Shown: in pieces, positions 18,485 to 27,219 of the stretch
Position numbering within the stretch: the stretch's first letter is position 1
Layout of the letters: the number at the start of each line of letters is the position of its first letter
From: Peribacillus loiseleuriae
Lineage (GTDB): Bacteria > Bacillota > Bacilli > Bacillales > DSM-1321
Length of the DNA: 64,000 nt
NCBI RefSeq assembly: GCF_001183985.1
Contig: NZ_LFZW01000001.1
Coordinates: 3,834,059-3,898,058 of the forward strand
Direction of reading: 5' to 3'
Position numbers and translations under genes: made by a program
The notes under the pieces: generated by a model
The model's database searches: none
What the model was told of the DNA's origin: nothing
What the model saw: the letters and a program-made list of their open reading frames with translations, nothing else

Positions 18485-18528
18485 TTGTTCAAAAAGTCGG
18501 CGACTCTTTTATCCGCCTTTTTGAACAA
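18485..18528. repeat. Family D repeat, short copy forming a hairpin
   Basis: TTGTTCAAAAAG pairs perfectly with CTTTTTGAACAA. The loop of 20 bases is a minimal version of the longer family D elements. It may act as a terminator or stabiliser between fadB and etfB. Confidence 0.7.
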
Positions 18529-18548
18529 ACGTAACTAGAAAACATTCA

Positions 18549-19322
18549 TTACTTACCTTTAAAAACAGCCGCTCTTTTTTCAATAAAAGCGCTGATTCCT
18601 TCTTGAGCATCTTCAGAAACAAAAATCGTACCAAAGCTTTTCGCTTCATTTTCAATGCCTTTATAAAAACTCTCTGGCTTGGCATCGTTTAAAAGATCAA
18701 TCGCCGCTTTCAAGGCGAGTGGGCTTTTCGCAGCAACTTTCTCTGCCAATTCCTTTGCTTTAGACAAAAGCTCTTCATCTGAATAAGCATGATTGGCCAA
18801 CCCGCATTGAACAGCCTCTATACCAGTAATCGCTTCACTAGTGAACAGCATTTCAGCAGCCTTTGCAACTCCCACATAACGGGTTAAACGCTGTGTGCCA
18901 CCAAAGCCAGGTACGAGTCCAAGCTGTAGCTCTGGCAAGCCAAGCTTGGCATTTTCGGTCACTAAGCGAATATGGCAAGCCATCGCCAGCTCCAGCCCCC
19001 CACCCAGTGCTGCACCGTGAATGGCAGCAATAACCGGTTTGGGATATCGTTCAATCTTCTCAAATACTTCTTGGCCATTTCTGGAAAGTTCCGTGAAGGC
19101 TTCACCGCTACTTACGGTTGTAAACTCTTTTATATCAGCACCCGCAGAGAAAAATCTTCCTTCTCCGTGTAGAAGCACCACACGAACTGCTTCATTCGTT
19201 TCCAGCTCATCTAACAGCTGAGAAATTTCCTTAATGAGACTTGATGATAATGCGTTAGCAGGAGCTCTTTGAATGGTAACAAGTGCCACATGATTTTCGA
19301 TCGAATGGTTTAAAAACGCCAT
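18549..19322 (-). CDS. fadB: Enoyl-CoA hydratase/isomerase
   Basis: 257 aa crotonase-fold enzyme hydrating trans-2-enoyl-CoA in beta-oxidation. Oxyanion-hole regions are GEGRFFSAGADIKEF and HGAALGGGLELAMACHIR; a catalytic Glu lies in LGLPELQLGLVPGFGGTQRL (about 124-143). In B. subtilis (ysiB/fadB) it is in the FadR regulon. Here it lies between fadR and etfB; AAGGAGGG precedes its ATG. Confidence 0.92.
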   Translation of the reverse strand: MAFLNHSIENHVALVTIQRAPANALSSSLIKEISQLLDELETNEAVRVVLLHGEGRFFSAGADIKEFTTVSSGEAFTELSRNGQEVFEKIERYPKPVIAAIHGAALGGGLELAMACHIRLVTENAKLGLPELQLGLVPGFGGTQRLTRYVGVAKAAEMLFTSEAITGIEAVQCGLANHAYSDEELLSKAKELAEKVAAKSPLALKAAIDLLNDAKPESFYKGIENEAKSFGTIFVSEDAQEGISAFIEKRAAVFKGK

Positions 19323-19418
19323 TAGCGCACCCTCCTTAAAAATTATAACTAACTATGTAAAAAACATATAGAAGAGGACTCTTTAAAACGTCTCATACGC
19401 GTTCCTCTTATCCAACGT

Positions 19419-20006
19419 CTAGATTTTAGAGCCACAACCGCCAAGTAACAGCTGATGGACCGATTCCGCAAGTTCTGGCAATGAATATTTTTGATTGTTC
19501 ATTATCCAAGTTGTTGCCGTTTCATCAATCGTTCCAAAAATCATCTGCCTTGTTAGTCTGACATCCAAATTAGAAAGAAACTCACCACTCTCTTTTCCTT
19601 CAAGGATGATTGTGTCAACAATCTTTAAATAGTCTCGTAGCACATCATTGATCCGCTCCCTGAGTTCAAGATTGGACTGCCGTAATTCAAGTTGGGTGAC
19701 AATGGCCAAGTTCGCATCACTTGCAAGAATTTGAAAATGTTTTCTAATCATTACAAGTAACTTCTCCGCTGCACTCATCGTTTCCTTTATTTCGTCTTCA
19801 ATTTGTTCCACAAAATAGCCCATTTTTTCATAGAATAATGAAATTAAAATGTCTTCTTTGTTTTTAAAATAAAGGTAGATTGTACCATCAGCTACACCCG
19901 CTTGTTTAGCAATTTTTGAGACTTGTGCTTGATGATAGCCATTCTGTGCAATTACAACAACAGCAGCATCTATGATTTGTTTGTACTTTGGTCTATTTCG
20001 GTTCAC
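19419..20006 (-). CDS. fadR: Fatty-acid degradation repressor FadR (TetR family)
   Basis: 195 aa. The HTH lies at residues 10-55 (YKQIIDAAVVVIAQNGYHQA, then VADGTIYLYFKNKEDILISL). It represses beta-oxidation genes and is released by long-chain acyl-CoA. GTG start with AAGGAG eight bases upstream. A FadR-like box lies 27 bp upstream, which suggests self-control, and another lies before ysmA. Confidence 0.93.
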   Translation of the reverse strand: MNRNRPKYKQIIDAAVVVIAQNGYHQAQVSKIAKQAGVADGTIYLYFKNKEDILISLFYEKMGYFVEQIEDEIKETMSAAEKLLVMIRKHFQILASDANLAIVTQLELRQSNLELRERINDVLRDYLKIVDTIILEGKESGEFLSNLDVRLTRQMIFGTIDETATTWIMNNQKYSLPELAESVHQLLLGGCGSKI

Positions 20007-20032
20007 TGAACTTCTCCTTACCTTTCAACATA

Positions 20033-20050
20033 TGAATGAATCACCATTCA
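20033..20050. promoter_or_regulatory. FadR operator upstream of fadR
   Basis: TGAATGAATCACCATTCA matches the FadR consensus TGAATGANTANTCATTCA at most positions. A half-site (AGAGTGAATG) follows. Confidence 0.75.
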
Positions 20051-20127
20051 TATTAGAGTGAATGCCCCTACCTGTCAAGGAAAAATGTTCATTTGAACAC
20101 TGCCTCATGCTTTTATTTTAGTCACAG

Positions 20128-20197
20128 AAAAGGTCAGACCCCGCAAACAAGATAAGCGCATGAGACACTGATTATTGAGTGCGAGGTTAGACCCTTA
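20128..20197. repeat. Family A repeat, copy 4
   Basis: Starts AAAAGGTCAGACCCCGC and ends GCGAGGTTAGACCCTTA. It lies between lcfA and fadR. Confidence 0.5.
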
Positions 20198-20249
20198 GAT
20201 TTTTCATTCATATTTGCACACGTGTCATTGGCTAAACCGAAGCAAATCG

Positions 20250-21950
20250 TTAGGCTTCCTTGTGTTCATCTTCACTCCATTTCTTTTTTTCTTCCTCAAT
20301 AAGGGCTCGGCGCAAAATTTTTCCTACTGCTGTTTTTGGTAATTCTTTGCGGATTTCATATATGCGAGGCACTTTGTATGCCGCGAGATATTTTCTTGCG
20401 AATTCATCTAATTCCTCATCAGTAACTGAAGCTCCTTCTTTCAAGACGATATAAGCCTTCACGGTTTCTCCACGATACGGATCAGGGACACCCGCCACAA
20501 CAAGCTCTTGGATATCTTCATGCTCATATAATACTTCTTCGATTTCCCGGGGATAAATATTAAAGCCACCAGCAATGATGACATCTTTTTTCCGGTCGAC
20601 TACATAAAAATAGCCCTTTTCATCCATATATCCAAGGTCGCCTGTAAGAAGCCAACCATTTCTGAATGTTGCTTCTGTTTCTTCCGGACGGTTCCAATAG
20701 CCTTTCATCACTTGAGGGCCTTTAATGGAAATTTCACCGATTTCTCCTGTTGGCACAGGCTCTCCTGTTTCCAACGAAAGAATGGCAGCATCTGTATCTG
20801 GCCACGGCAGTCCAATGCTACCTTTAACGCGTGGTTCATCCCAGATTAAATTGGCATGTGTGACAGGAGAAGTTTCTGATAAGCCATAGCCTTCTACTAA
20901 TTTTCCACCTGTAATCCTTTCGAACTGCTCTTGGATTTCTACTGGCAAACCAGCTGATCCACTAATACATGCATCAATCGAAGATAAATCATACTTTCCG
21001 ATATCAGGATGGTTCAATAAGCCGATATAAATGGTTGGTGCTCCTGGAAACACCGTCGGCTTTTCTTTGTGAATTGTTTTAAGCGCTTTTTCAGCATTAA
21101 AATTGGGCATTAATATCATTTGATAGCCTTGTACAACAGACAAAAGCATGACTGTCGTCAGCCCATACACATGAAAAAAAGGAATAATACCGAGAACCTT
21201 TTCTTTCCCTCGTCTTCCTTTGTACATCCATGCTTTACACATTTCCGTGTTTGCAAGCAGATTTTTATGCGTCAACATGACTCCCTTTGGTAAACCGGTT
21301 GTGCCTCCTGTATATTGCAAAAGTGCCAAGTCATTGTCAAAATCAATGTCTACGGTCGATTCTTTTGGGACCGTTGTTTTCATAATTTCTTTTAATAAAT
21401 GATGGTTGCCGCTATGCTCGACTTTAACAACAAGTCCGTATTGTTTTTTCTGAATAAATGGATAGATAAGATTTTTCGGGAAGGGCAAATAATCTTTGAT
21501 GGTGGTTACAACGATGTGTTTAAGATCCGTTTTTGGGGCAATGCTCGAAACTCGTGGAAAGAGAATGTCTAGTGTTAAAATAAATGTCGCTCCAGAATCG
21601 TTCAGCTGATAGGCAAGCTCTCGTTCCGTATAAAGCGGGTTCGTTTGAACAACGACTCCACCAGCCATAAGTGTTCCAAAGAAACCAATAACAACTTGTG
21701 GGCTATTTGGTAGCATAATGGCCACCCGGTCCCCCTTTTCGAGCCCAATCTCTCGTAGATAAGTGGCAAATTTAAGAGCCGATTCGTAAAGTTCCTTATA
21801 CGTCAGCTCTTTTCCTTCAAAAGAAATCGCTGTTTGATGGGAGTATTCTTCTGCGGATTGCTGTAAAAATGAGTGCAGTGGCTTTTCTGTATATTCAAGC
21901 GACGTAGGAATAGTAGCTGGATACATATCTTGCCAAGGCTTATTATTCAT
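20250..21950 (-). CDS. lcfA: Long-chain fatty acid-CoA ligase
   Basis: 566 aa ANL-superfamily enzyme that makes acyl-CoA from fatty acid, ATP and CoA. The AMP-binding P-loop is LLQYTGGTTGLPKGVMLTHK (about 213-232); GYGLSETSPVTH, LLTGDLGYMDEKGYFYVVDR and the catalytic Lys segment LPKTAVGKILRRAL follow. It supplies substrates to the adjacent fadB and etfBA. ATG with AAAGGAGG upstream. I see no good FadR box directly before it. Confidence 0.95.
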   Translation of the reverse strand: MNNKPWQDMYPATIPTSLEYTEKPLHSFLQQSAEEYSHQTAISFEGKELTYKELYESALKFATYLREIGLEKGDRVAIMLPNSPQVVIGFFGTLMAGGVVVQTNPLYTERELAYQLNDSGATFILTLDILFPRVSSIAPKTDLKHIVVTTIKDYLPFPKNLIYPFIQKKQYGLVVKVEHSGNHHLLKEIMKTTVPKESTVDIDFDNDLALLQYTGGTTGLPKGVMLTHKNLLANTEMCKAWMYKGRRGKEKVLGIIPFFHVYGLTTVMLLSVVQGYQMILMPNFNAEKALKTIHKEKPTVFPGAPTIYIGLLNHPDIGKYDLSSIDACISGSAGLPVEIQEQFERITGGKLVEGYGLSETSPVTHANLIWDEPRVKGSIGLPWPDTDAAILSLETGEPVPTGEIGEISIKGPQVMKGYWNRPEETEATFRNGWLLTGDLGYMDEKGYFYVVDRKKDVIIAGGFNIYPREIEEVLYEHEDIQELVVAGVPDPYRGETVKAYIVLKEGASVTDEELDEFARKYLAAYKVPRIYEIRKELPKTAVGKILRRALIEEEKKKWSEDEHKEA

Positions 21951-22267
21951 CCAATTCCTCCTTTATCTAAAAACAGAAAATTCAAATTATTGTCTTTTAT
22001 TATAATATACCCGACAATGGGTGACCATTCCTTCTAATATAAAATAATGATACGAAAGAAGGTGGACATACTAGTACTCTTCTAATGTACATCGTATGAG
22101 GTAGATTAGAAAATTGCGTGGATGTTTTTCATAATCAAGAAGAAAACAGGCAATTCAACATAAAAGGTACACCACTCCATTCACAAGCTAAACCACATCT
22201 TTATTCATAAGGACTAAAAATAAGGACGTGATACTAGGTGTAATATATTGTATTATTCATATAAACA

Positions 22268-22296
22268 TTGACTTCTAAAAAATATTCCTTTAGAGT
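22268..22296 (+). promoter_or_regulatory. Probable SigA promoter of the mgtE transcript
   Basis: TTGACT, 17 bases, TAGAGT, about 20 bp upstream of the M-box. The rest of the 21951-22267 gap shows no gene. Confidence 0.6.
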
Positions 22297-22314
22297 GAAT
22301 TTGCAAACTAAATA

Positions 22315-22472
22315 TCCTCGTTAGGTGAGGCTCCTGTGTTGGAGATATGCTACTGCCCAAAAATGTCGAAAGACGCCAATGGGTCAACAGAAACCATCGA
22401 CATAAGGTGGTTTTTAATGTAGCTGGGCTTTTGCCCTATGCCACACAGTGCTAAAGCTCTACGAATGGAGGA
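22315..22472 (+). promoter_or_regulatory. M-box magnesium riboswitch
   Basis: Conserved M-box blocks in order: TCGTTAGGTGAGGCTCC, GGAGATATGCTACTGCCC, AAAGACGCCAATGGGTCAAC, CATCGACATAAGGTGG, TTAATGTAGCTGGGC, CAGTGCTAAAGCTCTACGA. High magnesium favours the downstream terminator and lowers mgtE expression. Confidence 0.96.
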
Positions 22473-22529
22473 ACAGATTGTCTGTAGTGTATTTATTATG
22501 CAGCCAATCTACGCATATATGCCATGTAT

Positions 22530-22560
22530 AACACCTTCATTTGTAATGAAGGTGTTTTTA
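22530..22560 (+). terminator. M-box attenuator terminator
   Basis: AACACCTTCATT TGT AATGAAGGTGTT then TTTA, the expression platform of the riboswitch. Confidence 0.92.
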
Positions 22561-22660
22561 ATTTATGGATTAGCAAAACTTCTTAAGCGAAGTTGTTGTA
22601 TCTAGCTCAAACGTTGCTGATCAAGGTGCTTACACTTTGCTAATTGGGAGGTGAGGAGTA

Positions 22661-22915
22661 ATGGATAGCGATTCAGACCCTTACTCAAAGCATAAAAAAC
22701 AAATAAAGACAAAGATTATGAGAGAAGAATTTCAAAACATTTTTCTTACCTTTGTTATACGCTTTAGGGGGACTATTTTTTCTCCTCAAAAAAGGAGTGG
22801 CGAAGATGATAAAAGACATGACAGAAGACCAACTAACGCTTCAATTCATAAAAGTATTAAAAGAAGGAAAAAGGAGGGAATTTCAAGAAATAATAGAAGA
22901 ACTTCATCCTTATGA
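22661..22915 (+). CDS. Possible leader ORF overlapping mgtE
   Basis: 84 codons, starting at an ATG with a very strong ribosome site (GGGAGGTGAGGAG). It begins MDSDSDPYSKHKKQIK and overlaps the mgtE start in another frame. The overlapped part looks like out-of-frame sequence. Just upstream of mgtE the mgtE frame reads FFLPLLYALGGLFFLLKK, a membrane-like segment. It may be a leader peptide that tunes mgtE translation, or a decayed small membrane gene. Real translation is uncertain. Confidence 0.3.
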   Translation: MDSDSDPYSKHKKQIKTKIMREEFQNIFLTFVIRFRGTIFSPQKRSGEDDKRHDRRPTNASIHKSIKRRKKEGISRNNRRTSSL

Positions 22916-24164
22916 TATTGCACGATTTTTTGAGGGTCTTCCAGAAAAACATCATACACGATTCTTATTGTTTCTAACGAAGGAACAAATCGCTGAACTC
23001 ATTCAAGAACTTGAAAAAGTACATCAATTAAAAATTCTTACTAAATTAGGCATTGAAAAATCAGGTCAAGTAATGGATTTAATGGAAAATGATGATTTAG
23101 CTTCATTGTTAGAGAACCTATCTCCTGATAAAATTGAAGAACTTCTCTCCGGTATGAAACAAGAAGAATCGAAAATCGTTCAAAATATCATGAACTATCC
23201 TCCTGAAACGGCGGGACGAATCATGACAAACCGGTTTGTGTGGATTCCGCAACACTATACGGTTCGTGAATCAGTTGATAAACTTAAAATATTTGCAGAG
23301 TTCTCGGAAACAATTAATTATCTGTACGTCATTGATCATGATAAAAAATTAGTTGGGGTTGTCTCCTATCGAGATTTAATCATAAGTGATGAATATGAAA
23401 AGATTCAAGATATTATGTACAGCCGAGTGATCTCTGTTTCAGCTGATGCTGATCAAGAAGAAGTAGCTCGTGTTATAGAGCGTTACGATTTTTTAGCGAT
23501 CCCTGTTGTAGAAAATAATCATGAGTTATTAGGAATTGTAACCGTCGATGATATTATTGACGTTGTCATTAAGGAAGCAAACGAAGATATTGAAAAACTT
23601 TCGGCATCTGGTAAAGCCATTGATTTTGACACGAAGGCACATGTTGCTGCGTATCGCCGGCTCCCTTGGCTTATTTTGCTTTTATTTATCGGTTTAGTGT
23701 CCGGAACGATTATTAGTAGTTTTGAAGAAACATTGTCCAAAGTAGTTGCACTAGCCTTCTTCATGCCGATGATTGCAGGCATGACTGGAAATACGGGTAC
23801 CCAGTCTTTAGCTGTTGTTGTAAGAGGTCTAGCTACTACTGATACGGATAAAGGCGTTGTTTTCAAACTTATTTTTAGAGAGCTGATCGTTGGTTTAATC
23901 ATAGGCATTACATGCGGAGTACTCATTTCGATTATCGCCTTTATTTGGCAAGGGAATCCAGTTCTGGGATTAGTGGTTGGAAGTTCATTGGTGATGACGC
24001 TTATTATTGGGACTTTAGCTGGGACCATTATTCCGCTCATCTTATTTAAATTTAACATTGATCCTGCAGTGGCTTCTGGTCCATTAATTACAACACTAAA
24101 TGATATACTATCGTTACTGATTTACTTTGGTATTGCCACCATGTTTATATCAAAATTAATGTAA
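22806..24164 (+). CDS. mgtE: Magnesium transporter MgtE
   Basis: 452 aa. The N-terminal MgtE_N superhelical domain is at 1-125, two CBS domains at about 125-250 (ITVRESV-type start at HYTVRESVDKLKIF; DQEEVARVIERYDFLAIPVV), and five membrane helices at the C-terminus (LPWLILLLFIGLVSGTII; FFMPMIAGMTGNTGTQSL holds the pore motif). It is a Mg2+-gated channel for Mg2+ uptake. The ATG at 22806 has GGAG eight bases upstream; the 18-codon extension lacks a ribosome site. Controlled by the M-box. Confidence 0.95.
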   Translation: MIKDMTEDQLTLQFIKVLKEGKRREFQEIIEELHPYDIARFFEGLPEKHHTRFLLFLTKEQIAELIQELEKVHQLKILTKLGIEKSGQVMDLMENDDLASLLENLSPDKIEELLSGMKQEESKIVQNIMNYPPETAGRIMTNRFVWIPQHYTVRESVDKLKIFAEFSETINYLYVIDHDKKLVGVVSYRDLIISDEYEKIQDIMYSRVISVSADADQEEVARVIERYDFLAIPVVENNHELLGIVTVDDIIDVVIKEANEDIEKLSASGKAIDFDTKAHVAAYRRLPWLILLLFIGLVSGTIISSFEETLSKVVALAFFMPMIAGMTGNTGTQSLAVVVRGLATTDTDKGVVFKLIFRELIVGLIIGITCGVLISIIAFIWQGNPVLGLVVGSSLVMTLIIGTLAGTIIPLILFKFNIDPAVASGPLITTLNDILSLLIYFGIATMFISKLM

Positions 24165-24179
24165 AATTAAATTTATAAA

Positions 24180-24274
24180 AAAAAGGGGCATACCTCACAC
24201 TCTTCACACCGTTTATTACGTCATTTACGCTTCTCTAAACGGTATAAAGTAGATGTGGGGTCTGACCCTTTCTT
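24180..24274. repeat. Family A repeat, copy 5
   Basis: Starts AAAAGGGGCATACCTCACA and ends GTGGGGTCTGACCCTTTC. The centre CCGTTTATTACGTCATTTAC / TAAACGGTATA is shared with the copy at 61184-61309. It may terminate mgtE. Confidence 0.7.
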
Positions 24275-24282
24275 TATGTAAG

Positions 24283-24372
24283 TTAACCTGCACTCACTAC
24301 CATATAAATAATTCCAATGACAAGAAAGGTTCCGCAACAAATAAATAAGATTTTTGCAAGTCTTTCCAACAT
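24283..24372 (-). CDS. Small single-pass membrane protein (29 aa)
   Basis: MLERLAKILFICC then GTFLVIGIIYMVVSAG: a short basic start and one hydrophobic helix. GGGAAGAAG stands five bases before the ATG. It follows yshE by 27 bp on the same strand and may be its partner. Too short for certainty, but composition and ribosome site support it. Confidence 0.5.
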   Translation of the reverse strand: MLERLAKILFICCGTFLVIGIIYMVVSAG

Positions 24373-24399
24373 TTCAACTTCTTCCCTTCTGCCTAAGGC

Positions 24400-24807
24400 T
24401 TATGAAATACCTGCTCCAATGACAAAGGACAAGCCGATGGAAATAATCATCGCCAGTAACCCGACTGCGCGATTGTCATTTTCAATTTCTTCATCGATTT
24501 TAAAGCCTGGAGTTAAAAACTCGAAAATGAAATAGCCAAGTAAAAGCAGAACAAATCCGTAAACACCCCAACCAATCATCGTCAATAAAGAATTGTTGTG
24601 CATAATGGAGTGGCGAAAAACGTTAGCTATTCCAAATATTTTTCCGCCTGTGGCCATCGCGACAGAAATGTTGCCATTTTTAATTTCTTCCCAGTTTTTA
24701 TACTTGGTTACCAACTCAAATACGGCTAAAAATAAGACAATACATAAAATAACAACGCTATAATAAGCCGTCGTATACACGTATTCGTTTTCCCAGATTT
24801 TCTCCAT
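24400..24807 (-). CDS. yshE: YshE, DUF350 membrane protein
   Basis: 135 aa with four hydrophobic segments (YYSVVILCIVLFLAVFEL, the MATGGKIFGIANVF region, WGVYGFVLLLLGYFIFEFL, AVGLLAMIISIGLSFVIG). DUF350 proteins are small inner-membrane proteins of unknown function. It follows mutS2 by about 20 bp, so it is probably the end of the polX-mutS2 transcript, as in B. subtilis. Confidence 0.88.
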   Translation of the reverse strand: MEKIWENEYVYTTAYYSVVILCIVLFLAVFELVTKYKNWEEIKNGNISVAMATGGKIFGIANVFRHSIMHNNSLLTMIGWGVYGFVLLLLGYFIFEFLTPGFKIDEEIENDNRAVGLLAMIISIGLSFVIGAGIS

Positions 24808-24828
24808 TCAACTTCTCCTGATTCGCCC

Positions 24829-27186
24829 TTATTTAAATTCGACGACTGTAACTCCCGTTCCACCTTCACCTGCTTCACCAAAGCGACTCCGTTTAACCGA
24901 GCGATGGTTTTTCAAATATTCTTGAACCCCTTGTCTTAGCGCACCTGTTCCTTTTCCATGAATGATGGATACACGAGGGTAGCCGGCAAGCAGGGCATCA
25001 TCAATATATTTTTCAACCCTTGATAAGGCATTTTCGTAGCGTTCACCGCGAAGATCGAGTTCTAGACTTACATGATAATCCTTGCCTCTTACAGTTGATA
25101 GTGGCTTCGCCATTTTCTCAGGCTTTGGCGCACCAATCAGCTGAATATCTGCTTCGTCTACTTTCATTTTCATGATGCCAATTTGTACTTGCCATTCTGT
25201 ATCGGAAACTTTCTCGATTACGTGCCCTTTTTGCCCAAAAGAGATCACTTTTACTTCATCACCTGGTTGAATCGTTCTAGGCGCTTTTTTCACGAGTGGT
25301 TTAGATGTTTTCTTGATAACTGGTGTTGCTTCCTCCAAACGTTTTCGCGCTTCAATCAATTCGTGTTCCTTAATATCGGCACTTTTCTCAAGTCGCATCT
25401 TTCGTAAATCTGCAATAATTGCTTCCGCTTCTTTTTTCGCTTGTTCAATTAAATCGGCTGCTTTTTCTGCCGCTTTCTCCATCAGCGAATCTTTTTCTTG
25501 ATGATACTCCAGCGTTTCTTTTTGCAGCTCATTATGCAGTTTTTCGGTTTGCTTTAGATAATCTGCTGCTTCCCTTGCATCCTCTTCAGCTTGTCTTCTG
25601 CTTTCTTCTAGTGAGGCAATCATACTCTCCACTTTATTCGTATCAGCGCCAATATGACTGCGCGCATGATTAATCACTGCATCATCCAATCCGAGCCGCT
25701 TTGAAATTTCGAATGCATTACTGCGTCCGGGTACGCCGATCAATAACTTATAGGTTGGTCTTAGTGATTCCACATCAAACTCAACGCTTGCATTGATGAC
25801 CCCTTCATGATCATAACCATATGCTTTTAATTCCGGATAATGGGAAGTCGCAATGACTCTTGCCCCTCGCTTGTAGACTTCATCAAGAATGGAGATGGCA
25901 AGCGCCGCACCTTCCTGTGGATCTGTTCCAGAACCAAGTTCATCAAATAAGACAAGACTCTCATAATCGACATACTTTAAAATATCGACAATATTGACCA
26001 TGTGAGAAGAAAATGTACTTAAACTTTGCTCGATGGACTGTTCATCACCAATATCCGCAAACACATGTTTGAAAACAGCGACTTCCGATCCATCCATAGC
26101 AGGGATTTGCAAGCCAGCTTGAGCCATTAATGTACAAAGACCAATTGTTTTAATCGTTACCGTTTTTCCTCCGGTATTCGGTCCGGTAATCACAATCGTT
26201 GTAAATTCATCACCTAAGTAAATATCATTTGCTACCACTTCATCTGCAGGAATAAGCGGATGTTTTGCTTTTAAGAGCTTGACTCTGCCGCGATCATTCA
26301 AAGCAGGCTTTGAACCTTTGATTGCCTTCGCATAACGGGCTTTTGCAAAAATGAAATCGATTTGCGCGAGTACCTTTACATTGACGAGTAAGTCATGCGT
26401 ATGCTCGCCAACCGCTTGTGATAATTCCACAAGGATGCGCTCAATTTCCAACTGTTCTTTCAATCTTGCTTCTTGAAGTACATTGTTCAGCTCAACAACC
26501 ACTTGCGGTTCTATGAATAAGGTCTGACCTGAAGAGGACTGGTCATGAATGATACCGCCGTAATTACTGCGGTATTCTTGTTTCACTGGAATAACAAATC
26601 GGTCATTTCGAATGGTGATAATCGCATCAGAAAGCATTTTCTGAGCATTAGACGAGCGGATCATGCTTTCTAATTTTTCACGTACTCTGCTTTCGTTTGT
26701 CCGCAGTTGATTTCGTATTGTTCTTAATTTATCACTAGCTGAATCTAGCACTTCACCATTTTCCCCGATGCAAAAGGAAATTTGCTGTTGCAATTCAGGC
26801 ATAGGAAGCAATGATTCCATATGACCATTTAAGTTTGGCAAACTAAATTCATTTTCAAGCAATTCTTCAAAAAAACGGGCAAGGATTCTGCCTGCGCGAA
26901 TCGTACTTGCGATTTCCATTAATTCATGAGGACTGAGCATCCCGCCGATTTGTGCCCGTTTTGCATGTGGTCGAATATCAAAGATTCCACCGAGTGGGAT
27001 ATTTCCCTTCCGGCGAAGTACATTTGCTGCTTCATCTGTTTCTTCCTGCCAGTTTGCCACTTCGGTAAGGTCTGTAGAAGGGGCAAGCTCCGCCGCCTTT
27101 TCTTTACCGATTGCAGAGGAAGCATATTTCAATAGTTGTTCTTTAATTTTATCAAATTCCAATGTTTTCAAAACTTTCGAATGCAT
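24829..27186 (-). CDS. mutS2: MutS2 (recombination/ribosome-rescue ATPase)
   Basis: 785 aa. The ATPase domain has Walker [14 protein letters not shown] (about 331-343) and Walker [21 protein letters not shown]; a long coiled coil follows (about 515-625), then the C-terminal Smr nuclease domain with [12 protein letters not shown] and [13 protein letters not shown]. MutS2 is linked to suppression of recombination, or to sensing collided ribosomes, in other bacteria. The ATG at 27186 ([11 protein letters not shown]) with GGGAGGA upstream gives the family length. Confidence 0.96.
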   Translation of the reverse strand: MHSKVLKTLEFDKIKEQLLKYASSAIGKEKAAELAPSTDLTEVANWQEETDEAANVLRRKGNIPLGGIFDIRPHAKRAQIGGMLSPHELMEIASTIRAGRILARFFEELLENEFSLPNLNGHMESLLPMPELQQQISFCIGENGEVLDSASDKLRTIRNQLRTNESRVREKLESMIRSSNAQKMLSDAIITIRNDRFVIPVKQEYRSNYGGIIHDQSSSGQTLFIEPQVVVELNNVLQEARLKEQLEIERILVELSQAVGEHTHDLLVNVKVLAQIDFIFAKARYAKAIKGSKPALNDRGRVKLLKAKHPLIPADEVVANDIYLGDEFTTIVITGPNTGGKTVTIKTIGLCTLMAQAGLQIPAMDGSEVAVFKHVFADIGDEQSIEQSLSTFSSHMVNIVDILKYVDYESLVLFDELGSGTDPQEGAALAISILDEVYKRGARVIATSHYPELKAYGYDHEGVINASVEFDVESLRPTYKLLIGVPGRSNAFEISKRLGLDDAVINHARSHIGADTNKVESMIASLEESRRQAEEDAREAADYLKQTEKLHNELQKETLEYHQEKDSLMEKAAEKAADLIEQAKKEAEAIIADLRKMRLEKSADIKEHELIEARKRLEEATPVIKKTSKPLVKKAPRTIQPGDEVKVISFGQKGHVIEKVSDTEWQVQIGIMKMKVDEADIQLIGAPKPEKMAKPLSTVRGKDYHVSLELDLRGERYENALSRVEKYIDDALLAGYPRVSIIHGKGTGALRQGVQEYLKNHRSVKRSRFGEAGEGGTGVTVVEFK

Positions 27187-27219
27187 GGAGTTATAGTCCT
27201 CCCTTTTTCTATGCGTCAA

